A stretch of DNA of 64,000 nucleotides from Paralvinella palmiformis (GCA_025642065.1 JAODUP010000310.1:97501-161500), one strand, 5' to 3'. Numbered from the stretch's first letter, positions 40,170-53,600 are shown. Notes: generated from the sequence alone by a model not told the origin. A program made the numbers and translations.

Positions 40170-40930
40170 TTTTAGCTGTGTATAATAAGGCACAGGCACA
40201 GAGAATCTCGAACCGTGAATTCAAACTCTGGACGTTTCTTCAGGGGACTGAATCCAGAGTGGCGACTTTTCTTGCTGAGACATGTGTAATGTCTCACCAG
40301 TACCTTTATTTTAGTTCTTATCAAACAAATACACGGTAAACCATGAAATGTAAAACATCAATAGATAAACCTGTGGGTTCAGTTGTCATCCCCCCCCCCC
40401 CCGCTCCCTTTCAATTCTCCGATTACCATGATAATCAGTACAAGGCAGATTAAGCCCACCTTCATTTTAGTTGACACCAGTCAGCACTTGGACAAAAAGG
40501 ACTAAGAACAACTGGTTTTAAAAAGGTGTGAGTTTCACTTGTTTTTGTTGTTACGCTAATCTAATTCCTTGCACTAAACCCGCCTTCATTTGAGTTCTTA
40601 TCCAATCAGTACGTGGCGAACTATGAGAAACAACACACTAGATAAAGCTGTGGCTTTCAGGTTTTTCCTCTCCAGTTGTCTTATTCGGCCCTAATCACCA
40701 CATCGCCGACTAAGTTCGCTTTCATTTTAGTTATTACCCAATCAGCACCAGTCATTCTAAATTACAGTTAATCAATTGATAGCCTGAAGATGAGGCATTT
40801 TTTTAGATAGCTGGAGGGTTTTGGGTATAACATGGGCATCATGCTTTCAAATAAGGGTTTCAGTCTCAAACAATGGCCAGCATAACACAAAGGTCTCGAA
40901 ATTAATAACTGCCTGGGTTGTTAAAATTGG

Positions 40931-40968
<38 letters not shown>

Positions 40969-41713
40969 ATGTGTGTTTATATAATATTATATTTTACAGG
41001 ATGGTAGGTTACGCAGCGGCGATCACATTCTCCAAATTGGAGATGTTAACGTTCGTGGGATGGGGTCAGAACAGGTAGCGACCGTCCTGCGCCAATCTGG
41101 CGCACACGTTCGCCTCATCATTGCACGGGCTATTGCCGAGATCACAGCGGCACCGCCGCCCCATGCTCCCATCATTCCAACGCATCAGTTAGACGAACAT
41201 CTGCGCAACATGGTCGAGATGATCGCTGCCGTAACGCAGCAGCAGCAGCAGCCGCTAGGAGCCGAATGTCTCGCTGAAATACCACAGGTCGGTATTCCAC
41301 TTGAAAAATCACATCACACATGATTGTTAGCCATTTCCTGCGAAGCAGTCGGTTCCAGTCTGTCAATTCACTGGCAGTTTATTGTTTAATCGTCTGCTGT
41401 GAGTTCTATTTATGTTATGACAGTTGGATGTACAGAGTAATCTGAATGTTGCTAAATGGTGCTGGTACTGTTTTTTGTTGTTGATCGCTCCACGAAACAA
41501 TACATATCCAAGGAACCAGTTATGACAAGTCCTTATTGCAGCATCTAGGTGATGCTTTATGGATTTATCAGTTCCAATTTCAGTTTCAAATTGATCCAAT
41601 CCAGTTTCCATTTCTGTTTGCCAGTACCAACGGAATTATGATGAGAACATAGATACTACATCCAGTGAATAAATGTATTAGTGCATGCCTGCATGTTTAT
41701 GTTTGTGTGTATA

Positions 41714-41766
<53 letters not shown>

Positions 41767-44700
41767 ATGTCTGTGCGTATGTGCATGCGTGTGTGTGTCT
41801 GCGTGCGTGTTAGAAATAGAAACATTAGTGTTTTTGATGTTGTTTAGTATATCCTGGTATTAATGATACAGCTAAACAAGGAAAGACTTCATTTATTTGT
41901 GTGTGTGGGTGTGTGTGTGTGCGTACGTGCGTGGGTGTCCGTAATTCTGTCCCATAATGATATTCAGCCTGACATAATACATTACTCGTGCACGTGACCC
42001 ATCTGCACATAAAGATTTTATCGCTCTGCCTCGATGCGCGATGTTAGATGCTAACTCGCCATGTACAGGAACAAACATAACAGTCAAGTGCAGAATCAGA
42101 TAGGTCTTCATTTAATGGCATTATACTACCGTCATTGAAGCTTTCTCGGGCATTTTTGATGCCCACGTAGAACTGGACACAGATCAATAGTCGGTACAGA
42201 AATTCGTCGTCCTATTCAACTTGCTTCGCGAATGCATGATGAAGTAGATTCTCGTTCGAGTATTCCGATGCGTGGCACCGCCTAACCAAGAGCCTAATTA
42301 TGGCCATTGTGATTGAAGCTAACCGGGTTGGCACTCGAGCGCATTGTTAACTAATTGATCCAACTCGAATCAGTCGGTTGGCCCTTAATTCATTATTAGT
42401 CACTTCCTGTCATCTTTTGTTGCCCCTGCTGAATACACGGAGGGACAGAGCGTCACATTTAGCGTCACCGTTTTCGGTATGTGTTGGCATTTATCATCAT
42501 GACACATTTTGGCATGTGTATGCTACAGATATTGCGCCATGTCAAGGCTTGCTCGGATCCCGGTGGAGATCTGAATCTTGCTGGTGTGGAATTCATTAGC
42601 CAGATTTTGGCCACACACACCCACACAGAGTAACACACACACACACACACAGTCACACACAAACACACACATAGAGATAGAGAGATAGATAGAGAGAGAG
42701 AGAGAGATGATGATGATGGTGGTGGTGGTGGCAGAGAGAGAGGGAGAGAGAGAGAGAGAAAGAACGAGAGAGATGATGATGATGATGATGATGATGGTGG
42801 TGGTGGCAGAGAGAGAGAGAGAGAGAGCGATAATGATGATGATGATGGCAACATAGAGCTAGTGATCGACACCAGTGATGCTATTGCCGGGAAAGCTGTG
42901 CATTTGTGGGTCAACACCAGTACCTTGACGTCCCCCGGGGTCTTTAGCCCGTTTGTTAGCAAATATTTCAAGCGATAGGTCCTTTACACTATCTTAAGTG
43001 TTGTCATCTGTACGTGTGATGGTGTTGCCAGAAGAGAGCATTCCTCAAAAAAGGACATCGGTACCAGAGAGAGTATGCCTCAATATCAGCTGGCCGATGT
43101 CCTGACGTAATGAGAGAGTGCGTAGCAACTGTACGGAACCGGAGAAGTTGGTACCTTAAAGAGCAAAATTGAAGTTCGATTAGAAAGCTGACTGGTTGAT
43201 AATTTTCTGTGACCCACTGTCCGGACACCAATTCTGTCAGCAGTGATTTATATAGCCTGTGGTCGTTCACCGAGTTTATGATGCCTCACTGGCAGTGTTT
43301 AGCATCGTCTTACATTGTTTTGGAATGGTTCTTTCCCTCTTCGTCCGTCTCAGTTACAATTAGACGGGAACTACTGACACTGTAAGGAGGCCTCAGAGTG
43401 TTGCGGAAGTGAGGTACTAGAAAAACAAAACGGTATCAAGCACATCGACTTCGCTGTACTTGCGTAGTTGCAGAATGGAACTATCTAGAATTGCATTACT
43501 AAACATCATCTAGATTCTGTTCATGGATGTCATCGTCTTTTTTTAAATTAACCGCAGGCTTCCGCAAAGATTTCTTAAATTGGTTGGGGGCAATCATCTT
43601 GTGCAATTAATTATGGCCAACCGTAGCTAACAAATGCTCGAAGAATTGTGTTCATGGGAATCAGCGTAAAGGCTTTATTACTGATTGTGAGCTGGTGTTG
43701 AGCAGTAATACGATGCCGACATTTGGTCGCAGATTATGTCGGTTTTATTACATATCATAAACGAAATTGAAGACTACCCGGTGCCAACTTGTGTGCTCGA
43801 ACCTGGACGCAACCTGGAACCCTTTATTAATTAATCCGCTAAATCTTCACATGGTTCTTGATTGTATCCACATCATAGATGCATTTGTTAACAAATACAA
43901 ATACCACTAAAGGACCTAAGGCGGAATAAAAAAACGTTTTGTGTTTCCCGTAACCCGACCGACCGTAGAAGTTTGCTAAATCAAACTTTTTATTTTATTT
44001 TTCGAGTGTCTATTTTGGGTTTGTTTCCTTGAAATCTCGTGAGATTTCGTAAAACTCACAAGATTATCAAAGTACCACAATATTTCACACGAGATTTCAG
44101 AAATAAATGCCAATCTCCCCACGCGGGCGGGAAAAGGTCGGGTCCCCCAAGCGGCGTGCAGCGTGTTACTTACTTATATATGTCCACAAGTGGTCTATTT
44201 TATGTAATATGTGTACGAATCACCTCGCGATCACGTGTTGCAGAAATAAAAATAAAATAAACTGATAAACCTACCTACCTACCCACTTTTGTAAAAGCTC
44301 GTTACTGGAAAAACAACACATTATTTATTTGGCCCAAGCATGTTTTAACTGAATTTTTTTAATTATGTTTAGTCAGTTAAATCTCCAACCGTTGGGCAGC
44401 TCTCAGTAAACTGTGTCGTACTTCATTTGTGATTCGAGTGATATCCGCTTGTTACTGTCGTGCTCACTAATTACTGCCAGTTTAGTGCCAGTAGGTTATA
44501 GCCAGTGTTTTTATTTTATTTATTTTTATTTATGGTTTCCATACTCGGGTACAAAGGTATACACCTTTGTTTCCGGTCTGATTCTTCTGCCACTTTAGAA
44601 TATTTGTCTTTTTCTAATTTGCCACCAGGATGTAGAGGGTAACCTACCAGAAGGAGCCCAGATGGTGTTGATGCCACCAGAAGAGGAACATTTTGAGGTG

Positions 44701-44773
44701 GAATTGGTAAAGGACACGCAGGGACTCGGCATAACAATAGCAGGATACGTGGGGGACAAAGATGCTGGTAAAC

Positions 44774-44817
<44 letters not shown>

Positions 44818-44874
44818 CTGCTGCGTCACAAACTGCCTGGAAAAGTCTACACTGTGTGTGTATGGGGGGGTATA

Positions 44875-44923
<49 letters not shown>

Positions 44924-46130
44924 AGAGAGAGAGAGAGAGCACAAATACATCTTCTCTAATATTGCCTCTACATGACTCAAGGGCCAGCTTTTTTGTGGCC
45001 CTGATTGCCCTTTCATCACTTTGATGTTAGGATCCCCTTAACAGTGTTTTCTATCATAATATGTCCCTGAATGATCTAGCTGTAGAAAATTGTTCACTTT
45101 TTCATTACCCTCAGTAATCATACACATTTTTTGCGGCTTTTTCATATTTAATATCCCAACCAATAGCTTTGTTATTTTCTAGGTGTTCTCAGATTATTAA
45201 GCCAAACCACTTGAGTAAATCCCAGTGCCAGCCAATTGCTGTAGATCTAATGTCCGTTCGTGTTAGCAATAAGCATGAAGATCAGTATTGTGCTGAGCCA
45301 CTCCACATGACAGTAATGTGGCCTGGCATTATATTAATAAACCCAACAATGTCCTCACCACAACCCAGGCTTATCGATTTACACATCACTAGTTGCTCGA
45401 CCCCGTACCCTGGTGTGTTTTTATGATGCCAGCATGGACGTCTTCTGAGTAATGTATGAGATTTTAGACCTTGTTATAAATCCTTACTGAGGTACATCTT
45501 TTATAATGATGGAGTGCTGCATGGGGTTGCTTAATGAGGTACTCTGCTGGCAGCACCATGTTGACTCAACGCAATCTATTGATAACCTTCTCTTGCATTT
45601 AATTTACCACAAACAAACGCTTTTCATTTCATCCAGTAATGACCTTGCTGCCAGTTACCAGTAAATGGGATGTATTTCTTACATCGGCCATCAACAAATA
45701 CTCTTAAAAGCATGTTTATTTTGGATTGTAAGAATGAAATATAATAAAAGATATAATGCTCTCTCTCTCTCTCTCTCACTCTGTGTGTGTCTGTGTGTGT
45801 GTGTGTGTGTGGCCGGTACATAAAGCTGTGTTATTAATAATAGATGTGATGAAATTGATACTTAACATAGCATGATTTCCATGGTATATGTCCAAATGTT
45901 CTCAACTTCTTCTTTAACGTTATGTACCAAACAGATGAACTATCAGGGATATTTGTACGGAGTATATCAGAGGGGAGTGCAGCAGCCCTTGATGGTCGTA
46001 TACAACTTAATGATCAGATCATTGCTGTAAGTTTGTGCATCCATGTGATTGTGACTGTGCAACTAAGCATTTGTGTGTATGTGTGTTAATTTCCAGTTCT
46101 GCCTTAACAAACCAGGCTGTCCACCCCCCC

Positions 46131-46199
<69 letters not shown>

Positions 46200-46727
46200 A
46201 GATGAGCTTAACCATGCATCATCTCGCCAAATCTGTTATTGTGTTCATAGATACACATTTGCCCTATGATGTTAAACATTACAGCTGCAACATTGTGCTT
46301 GGTTTGACCGGCATCGTTAATATATAACTTGTACTAACAGGTTGACAATCAAACACTAGAAGGCTTCAGTAATCAACAAGCCGTCGAGGTGCTCAGGAAC
46401 ACCGGCCAAGTGGTCAGGTTAAAACTAGCCCGCTACAAACACGGGCCAAAGTATGACCAGCTCCAACAATATATCAGTAAGTGCTGTCGTCCAGCTGGTG
46501 AGATTGTAAACTGCTTGCGGTCCGTACTCTATATCTCTGTAGATGTTGTCATATTTCAAACTCTTTTGATGTCATAATCCACTTTCATCTGTAATTTTAA
46601 GACTAACTGATAAAATACTTCTAACCTTTGGAAATAGGGTAATAGTATAGCAAAAATACTATATAATATTTATTAGAGCTAACACCTGCATGTTAATGCA
46701 TGTTTTACTCTGTGTGTATGTGTGTGC

Positions 46728-46782
<55 letters not shown>

Positions 46783-49700
46783 ACTATAATTGTTTTTAAC
46801 AAATAGTTTTTGCATGATCATGAATTTGCAGGTGTTCAGTGTATGTGGACTCATGCATGTTTTTGCAAGTTTATTACTTAAATGTAAAAGTGAACTGTCT
46901 TTTCGTTATGGTTTGCTAATAGATGTTTTCTGTTTCTCCAGTCCACTCATCGCCACAGATCTTTGAGTTGTCATTGTCGCCAGGAGACATACATGTCTCT
47001 GAGCAAACAAATCCTTCCGCCATCGATCAACGCCCGCCACAGGAGGGCAGCACATATCAAAACACATTCAGGCACCCTGCTGACAATGCCAGCTCATCTC
47101 AGCTGCAGTCGCACTTGCTCAATTCTAGCGATTCGCACTCAAGCCAATATGCGAACAATGGTATGTCTGACCGTCTGCACCGAGCAGGTGGTTTCCAGCT
47201 TCGTGGCTGCCGTTTCCTTCTGATCCTGCGCACTCTTAACTGTACATGGCTTCTGTCCGGTTTGGGACGTCATTGTTCTTCGTCTGTAATGCACTTTTCT
47301 CTTTGGCCTTATTGTACATAATGTATGCCATCCTCCTTTTGCACTTTGCTGTGGGCTGATAACGCGAAGGTTTGTTTTGGGAATTGTTCCTCGCTGTTAG
47401 GGCTCCTGTTGATGGTAGCTTTGTTCGGGATTTTCGTGGTGTGATTAAGCTTCATTTTTGTTGATCTTGCCTTGTAGTAGGTAGAATTTAACTCTCAGTA
47501 GCCACGCATGATGAATGACAGCGTTATGATTGACATTCCCATGACGTGCAGATGCATTTTGTTGATAGTTTTACCACAAATTTAATTTATGTCTCACTTG
47601 CAGGTAAACACAACATTTTGAATCTCAGTCTTTTTCTTCAAGTTTTGAACTGAAACCATTTATTTCATTGTTATCTATCTGTATATATCCTTTTTTTCAT
47701 TGATTGTGCCTTCATTTCTTTATTTAACAGATGGAATTACTAGTTAAATTGTTTTATAAAAGTGCCCATTTTACTTTTGGTTATTTAAATTTTTCAAACT
47801 TTACACAAAAGTAGCGAATTAAAGTTTTTCAGCTATGTTTACGATATCTATATCAATATATTGTGATACATGGGGCTAGACATAAATTGACTGATGATGA
47901 TAATGATGATTGGTGTTTCACGGCCACTTTTGTGCATGTGGTGGGCTAAATGGGCCGAACGACCCCCAAAGGTAATGAAGCAAAGTCATGGATGAAACAA
48001 CCCTCAGATATGCCCACATGCCAAGATTCAAACACGGGTGGCAGTGATCCGTGGTCAAACACGCTACCACTAGACCATTGAGGCGCCCTCATAAATTGAC
48101 TTACACCCACCCTGAATACCAGAAATAACTATAAATGGAAAACAATATCATATAGTTTGAACTGATGTTAGCCAGCTGTTCAATGTACATGGTGTTAGCC
48201 AGTACTCTGCCTTCACTGTCAGCCTTTTCAATAGCAGCCGACGTGATAGCGCAGATAGTTAGAGCATGGGACTCGTGGCCGAATGGTCATGGTTTTGAGG
48301 CCCCCGTGAGCTGCAATGCCGTCGTGTGGCGACAGGGTTTCACTCATCCATGAAAAAGGAGTACCCGACAGGACGCGATGGCTACGCGTTTGAGTAACGA
48401 TTTGCGCCTATAATGGCAGCATGCGTTGTATGCTTCCTTGGGAGTTGAGATAATATGCTGGGTGGAAACAGGTCTGAGTCGGGGATAATAATATTGTAAA
48501 GTGCCTTAGAGCAGCTTCTAGCTGAATAGGGGGCTATATAAATATCACATATTATTATTATTATTATAATACGTCATCTATTTTACAGTCCCTCGTCACC
48601 TATTTTACCCACAGAAAATCGGTGGGCTACTTTGGTTTTGGTGAAAAAGTGGTCTAGAATGCACCAAATACTACTGTGTTAGTGTGGCTACCAAGACCCT
48701 ACAGCCAACCTTTCACTTTCACCCTCCCCCTCTCCGCATCCATACCTCCCTCCAGGAATGCTGCGGCAATGGCATCACTGTGTTTTGACAGGCCACCTTA
48801 GGTGAGCTGCTGCTTACTTTTTGTAAGGGGTCTTCTACTCTATTCCCTACTGAAGAGGTTGACTGTTCACATTAACTTCTTTATAAAATAGAGTTGTGCA
48901 CTCTGATGGTGCAGTTGGTAGAGCATTGTACTGCAAAGTTCCAGACTCGTGGGTTCGAACCACCAGCATTCCTCATGTTTGTGACACGTTTGTCACTGTA
49001 GTCACCCCTCAGCATTATGTCCAAGGTGTGCTTTTGCTGAAACAAAGCTTTCACTCATCCACGTGTGGTCATTCTAGTCGGTCAGTCATTATTGTATTAC
49101 AATCACAAGCTCAGTGGTTCAATGATCAGATGTACAGATTTTAGTTTTTTAAATTTAACGTTTTTAAATTGATTCTACGGCTGTTTGATCGCAACATCAT
49201 GGGGTTAGTGCTCGTATATAGGCTGCGTGTTGATCATAATATGAACTAGCCAAGTTTAATAAATATGATGTTATCACTGTCTAGAAGTGAGAGACTGGTC
49301 AATATCATTGCTAGCTTCATTTGTCTTCCTTCAGTTCGACAAAAGATTATTTTCTGTTGGAGCATTCTCCAGTCTGAGATTAATTTAAGCACTGAAATAT
49401 CAGCATATAATTCAGCATATTATTGTAAATAGTATGTGAGTAATCTATACTACTGAGATGATATTATGAATCTGTGTGTGTGTGTGTTTGTGTGTGCGTG
49501 TGCACGCATTCTGATTCAAAATTCCTCTATTGTTTTCACCATACTGTTGCTGGCCACACCTACATCCATGTTACCCTAGTTGGATGGGGGGGGGGGAGAT
49601 TTGCAAACATAAACAAATTTCTTCAACAACAAACACTTTACTATACAGTGACTTCCATGTTTGAATATTTAATGCTGGTGTGGGTCCTGTATATTTCCTT

Positions 49701-49789
49701 GTACCTTGTTTCTTAATGATTTCTCGTGGGAAATTGGGTGAGCTGATATGTGTATAATGGTCTTTCCGTTTTCCCTCATAAGATTGTGC

Positions 49790-49821
<32 letters not shown>

Positions 49822-50651
49822 GTGCGCGCACGCACATGCGTTCAAGGAGTTCTGATGGTACATTGCATTGAAGTCATGGGTTCGAATCAAGCTCACAGCT
49901 GTATTTGTGGGTTTTGTTTCCTTAGACAGATGTCCTGCGTCTGACAAGTGCCAAGGCTAAATGACTCAATTCTTATTTGCTTCAATACTAATTCAAGAGT
50001 CTCAGCCATGTATTACCACCAAGTCAAGTCAATAATCAACTGCTTCATTAATATATCTTCTGACTTAATGGTTTCTTTTCAATATTACACTTAATCAACA
50101 TGCTCTTTATGGACTGTGTTATGACATCACAAACTCTACAGTTGTGTTGTTAACCCTTTGATTGATTGATATATATATATATATAACTTTGTATTTCCTC
50201 ATGGTGTTTGGAGAACAATCGTGTAATTGTTGGTGAATGGGTATTTCATTGCTTAACAACATTTACTGACGTAGGCTGGAGTTGCTCCATTGTACGGTGA
50301 CAGGCGAGCAAGCATCTTCTCAGCTGCATCCTTAATCATTCTACATTTCTCTTGTTCTGTAACACACATTGTGAATTTGGAATTGTTTGACCATTTGTGG
50401 CACAGTAATTTTGTATTTATGTCCTTGTTTTGTGCAAATGTCAAGCGTATCAATCAGTCTGCTGATGCTCTTTGTGTGTCGCAGAACCAATATACTTAGT
50501 TGCGTGATTACCTGCGTTTTTCTTTAAAATACATTCACAACCCATTGCATGATATCAGGTAGTCTTAAGTTTTGCATGTTGATGTTTTTTGCTCGTTTTT
50601 ACTTAACACTGCCACAGTACATTTCGGACACCTCTCCTCCAATCAGTGGTT

Positions 50652-50687
<36 letters not shown>

Positions 50688-53600
50688 TAATCATTGATTA
50701 CATTGCTATCATCTGTAAGAAATATTAATAGATTGCAAAGTAAATAATAATGTATATTTCCGCCATATTTGTGTTGGACTGTTCATGAAAAGTTTTATTT
50801 CCCAAAAAATGTTTTCAACAATTCACGAACATCTTCTCTTTCTTACCTCCTATTGTTGATTTTGACTCTAATAATACTAAAATATAAAACCATAAATATA
50901 TATTTAGATGATGATTCATGTACTTAGATCTATACCAATTTGTGACGTAAGTTTTAACATCGTGTTGACTGTAGGTCAGACTGAAGGCTCTTTAGGTATT
51001 GGTGCTGACGCCTTAACTCTAGAAGACATCAGGACACAAGAGGCAGCTAATCTTTACAGTAAGTAATGGAACTGCGACGTCTCTTATCTCTTTACCGGCT
51101 TTATCAGTACTGGTTCCTGCGCGAAATGTCCATGATTGGGCCCGACTACAGTTATAGAGTCGATCTCTGTAGGGATTAATGCCGCGAATCAACAGCCACG
51201 GTTTGAGCAAATTTATATAATTTGTTTCTGTCCCTCAGGTGGAGAATTGTCACCTGATGTCGAAGCTGCAATCGTAGCTCAGTGGAAGGAGCAAGTAGGA
51301 GATGGGTTCGAGATTGTCGTAAGTAATTGTTCGTCATAAAATGGATGGAGTGTGTGCAAGTGATCAACGCTGACTTTGTCAGAGAACCTGCTTTCAGTTT
51401 TCAGCTTATATTCGCTTTATGTGTTATTGCGGATTTTACTGGTGCTCTTCTCTCCCATGGCAGGTTGCTCAACTATCCAAGTTCAAGGAAGGTGGTGGTC
51501 TTGGTATAAGTCTTGAGGGTACGGTCGATGTGGAGAATGGTGTGGAGAAGCGACCACATCACTATATACGATGTGTCTTAGAAGATGGTCCGGTTGGTCT
51601 TAATGGGAAGCTGAATGGTGGAGATGAGCTGCTCGAGGTCTGTGATCAGCTCTGTATGAGTAAAAAATTCATAACCACAAATACGATGTCTTTTTATTTG
51701 TAGCAATCACATACACTCAGACAAACACACAGATTCATTCGTGCACTCATTAGATATATACGTAGATATATACCATATATGTGTGTGTGTGTGCTTGACT
51801 TTATATTAAACTAATTTGTTTGTGAACTATCGTCATAACTTTTATTTTGTTGTTTATATCAAAAGGTGAATGATATAAGACTGCTCGGTCTAAACCACAA
51901 GGATGTGGTGAAAGTGCTCAAGGAACTGCCACAGCATGTGCGTATAGTTTGTGCCCGCCGATATAATGCTCAAGCTGAACTCTTAGACTCAACCTATGCA
52001 CAGTCTACGGCTGAAACGCTCTTCCAAAACAATGATCGTCCTGGTGCTGCCAACTCGGGAGCGGGCGTGGCACCGCTCTCACCTGCTACAGAAAGACTCT
52101 TCAAAGCCAAATCGGATCAGGATCTGCCTGTGTCCAGTTATCTCTTGAATGAATCCGCGCTCAATCGAATAAAATGCCGGTCACTCGAACCACTGGCAGG
52201 ATTTGCCATGTGGAGCAGTGAGCCTACTGTTATCGAGTTAGTGAAGGGAGAGAGAGGCCTTGGCTTCAGCATACTGGATTACCAGGTAAGTTTATTTTGG
52301 AATGCAGATGTCGTATTAAAAGGAATTCACAGATTATTTGACTTTCACAAATGAAACTGATGCTAAAAAAATTTTCAACATAAAATGTAGATGGCCAAAG
52401 CATCAGAGATGTACCATATAATGTTTCCACATTTTAGCAGGAAGCAAAAAATATTTATTCTTAATAACCAATAGACGTGTGCTCCTATATAGACATCTAG
52501 CTGTACATGTTAATCTCAGTATTCATATTTTAATATTGCGATGAAACAAACCCACTTTTTGGCCCAGAATAGCATTGCTGGATGCTAAAACCGTTATTAT
52601 CCACTTTTCAAATAAATAAACGAAAAGGTTCCACATTGCTCTTGTTCTCCACACCATTCTCCACATCGACCGTACCCTCAAGACTTATACCAAGACCACC
52701 ACCTTCCTTGAACTTGGATAGTTGAGCAACCTGCCATGGGAGAGAAGAGCACCAGTAAAATCCGCAATAACACATAAAGCGAATATAAGCTGAAAACTGA
52801 AAGCAGGTTCTCTGACAAAGTCAGCGTTGATCACTTGCACACACTCCATCCATCTGTGGACATTGTTATGTTTGGATTAATGTTACACATATCTTGCATA
52901 TATTTGTTTGTAGGTTAGTTTAACCTTGAGTGTAGTTTGGTGTGGACATCTGTACTGCTATAGTAATTACCAAAAGAAGACTCCAAGCAAAATTATTTGG
53001 GCGCCTCCATGGTCTAACAGTAGAGTTTTGGATCACTACCGCCTGAGTTCGAATCTCAGTGTGGACATGTCTGAAGGGTGTTTCACCTTTGACTTTGATT
53101 CATTACCTTTGGAAGTCGCTCGGCCCATTTAGCCTACCGTGCACACAAAAGTCGCCATAAAACATCAATCAATTATTTGGAGAAATTATTAGTTTACCAT
53201 TATCACAGCCACTGTTAATATAATGCATTAGTCTATTGTGTCCTTCATTTAATCATACCATTATTGCCATATATACCCGCGTACAAGTTAATCTCGTATA
53301 TAAGACAGGGTCAGCATATCAGTCAATATCGCAGGAAACTGTCTAACTTGAATATAAGACGAGGCAGAATTTAAAACTTTAAAAGATTTTATTTTTAGAA
53401 AAATTGCATTTTCTTTTTGACCTGCCATGTTGAAATTATCAAGAACGTTGAGTTATTGGTGGTGATACGTGTATGTAGAACTGATTTCACAGCCAAAGAC
53501 ATCAGCGATATTTATACGTAAAACCAACTACGAAGACACCTAATCAAGTTATAATTGTAGATTATTGCTAGTACTCACAGTTTTATGTTTTTTAAACATG

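Larger units (their letters stand above)
46027..46941 (+). other. Introns E-F and F-G (exon F lies between)
   Basis: Each intron carries a long AT-based microsatellite (46128-46199 and about 46711-46778). Otherwise the sequence is AT-rich and unremarkable. Confidence 0.7.
47161..50974 (+). other. Intron G-H, 3.8 kb, SINE-rich
   Basis: It contains a complete minus-strand SINE with target duplications (47893-48089), a second SINE type with an L2-like tail (48238-48568) and a tRNA-like head (48893-48980). Microsatellites lie at about 49471, 49789 and 50655. No exon is supported, and exons G and H join in phase 1. Confidence 0.75.

Noticed and set aside
42465..42971. 168-codon minus-strand Ser/Leu-rich frame
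   Set aside because: It is the translation of the GA/GAT compound microsatellite.
46942..47321. Exon G extended to the stop at 47321 as a terminal exon
   Set aside because: A good donor at 47161 and a phase-1 fit with exon H, followed by clear PDZ4 to PDZ7 exons, argue for splicing at 47160.
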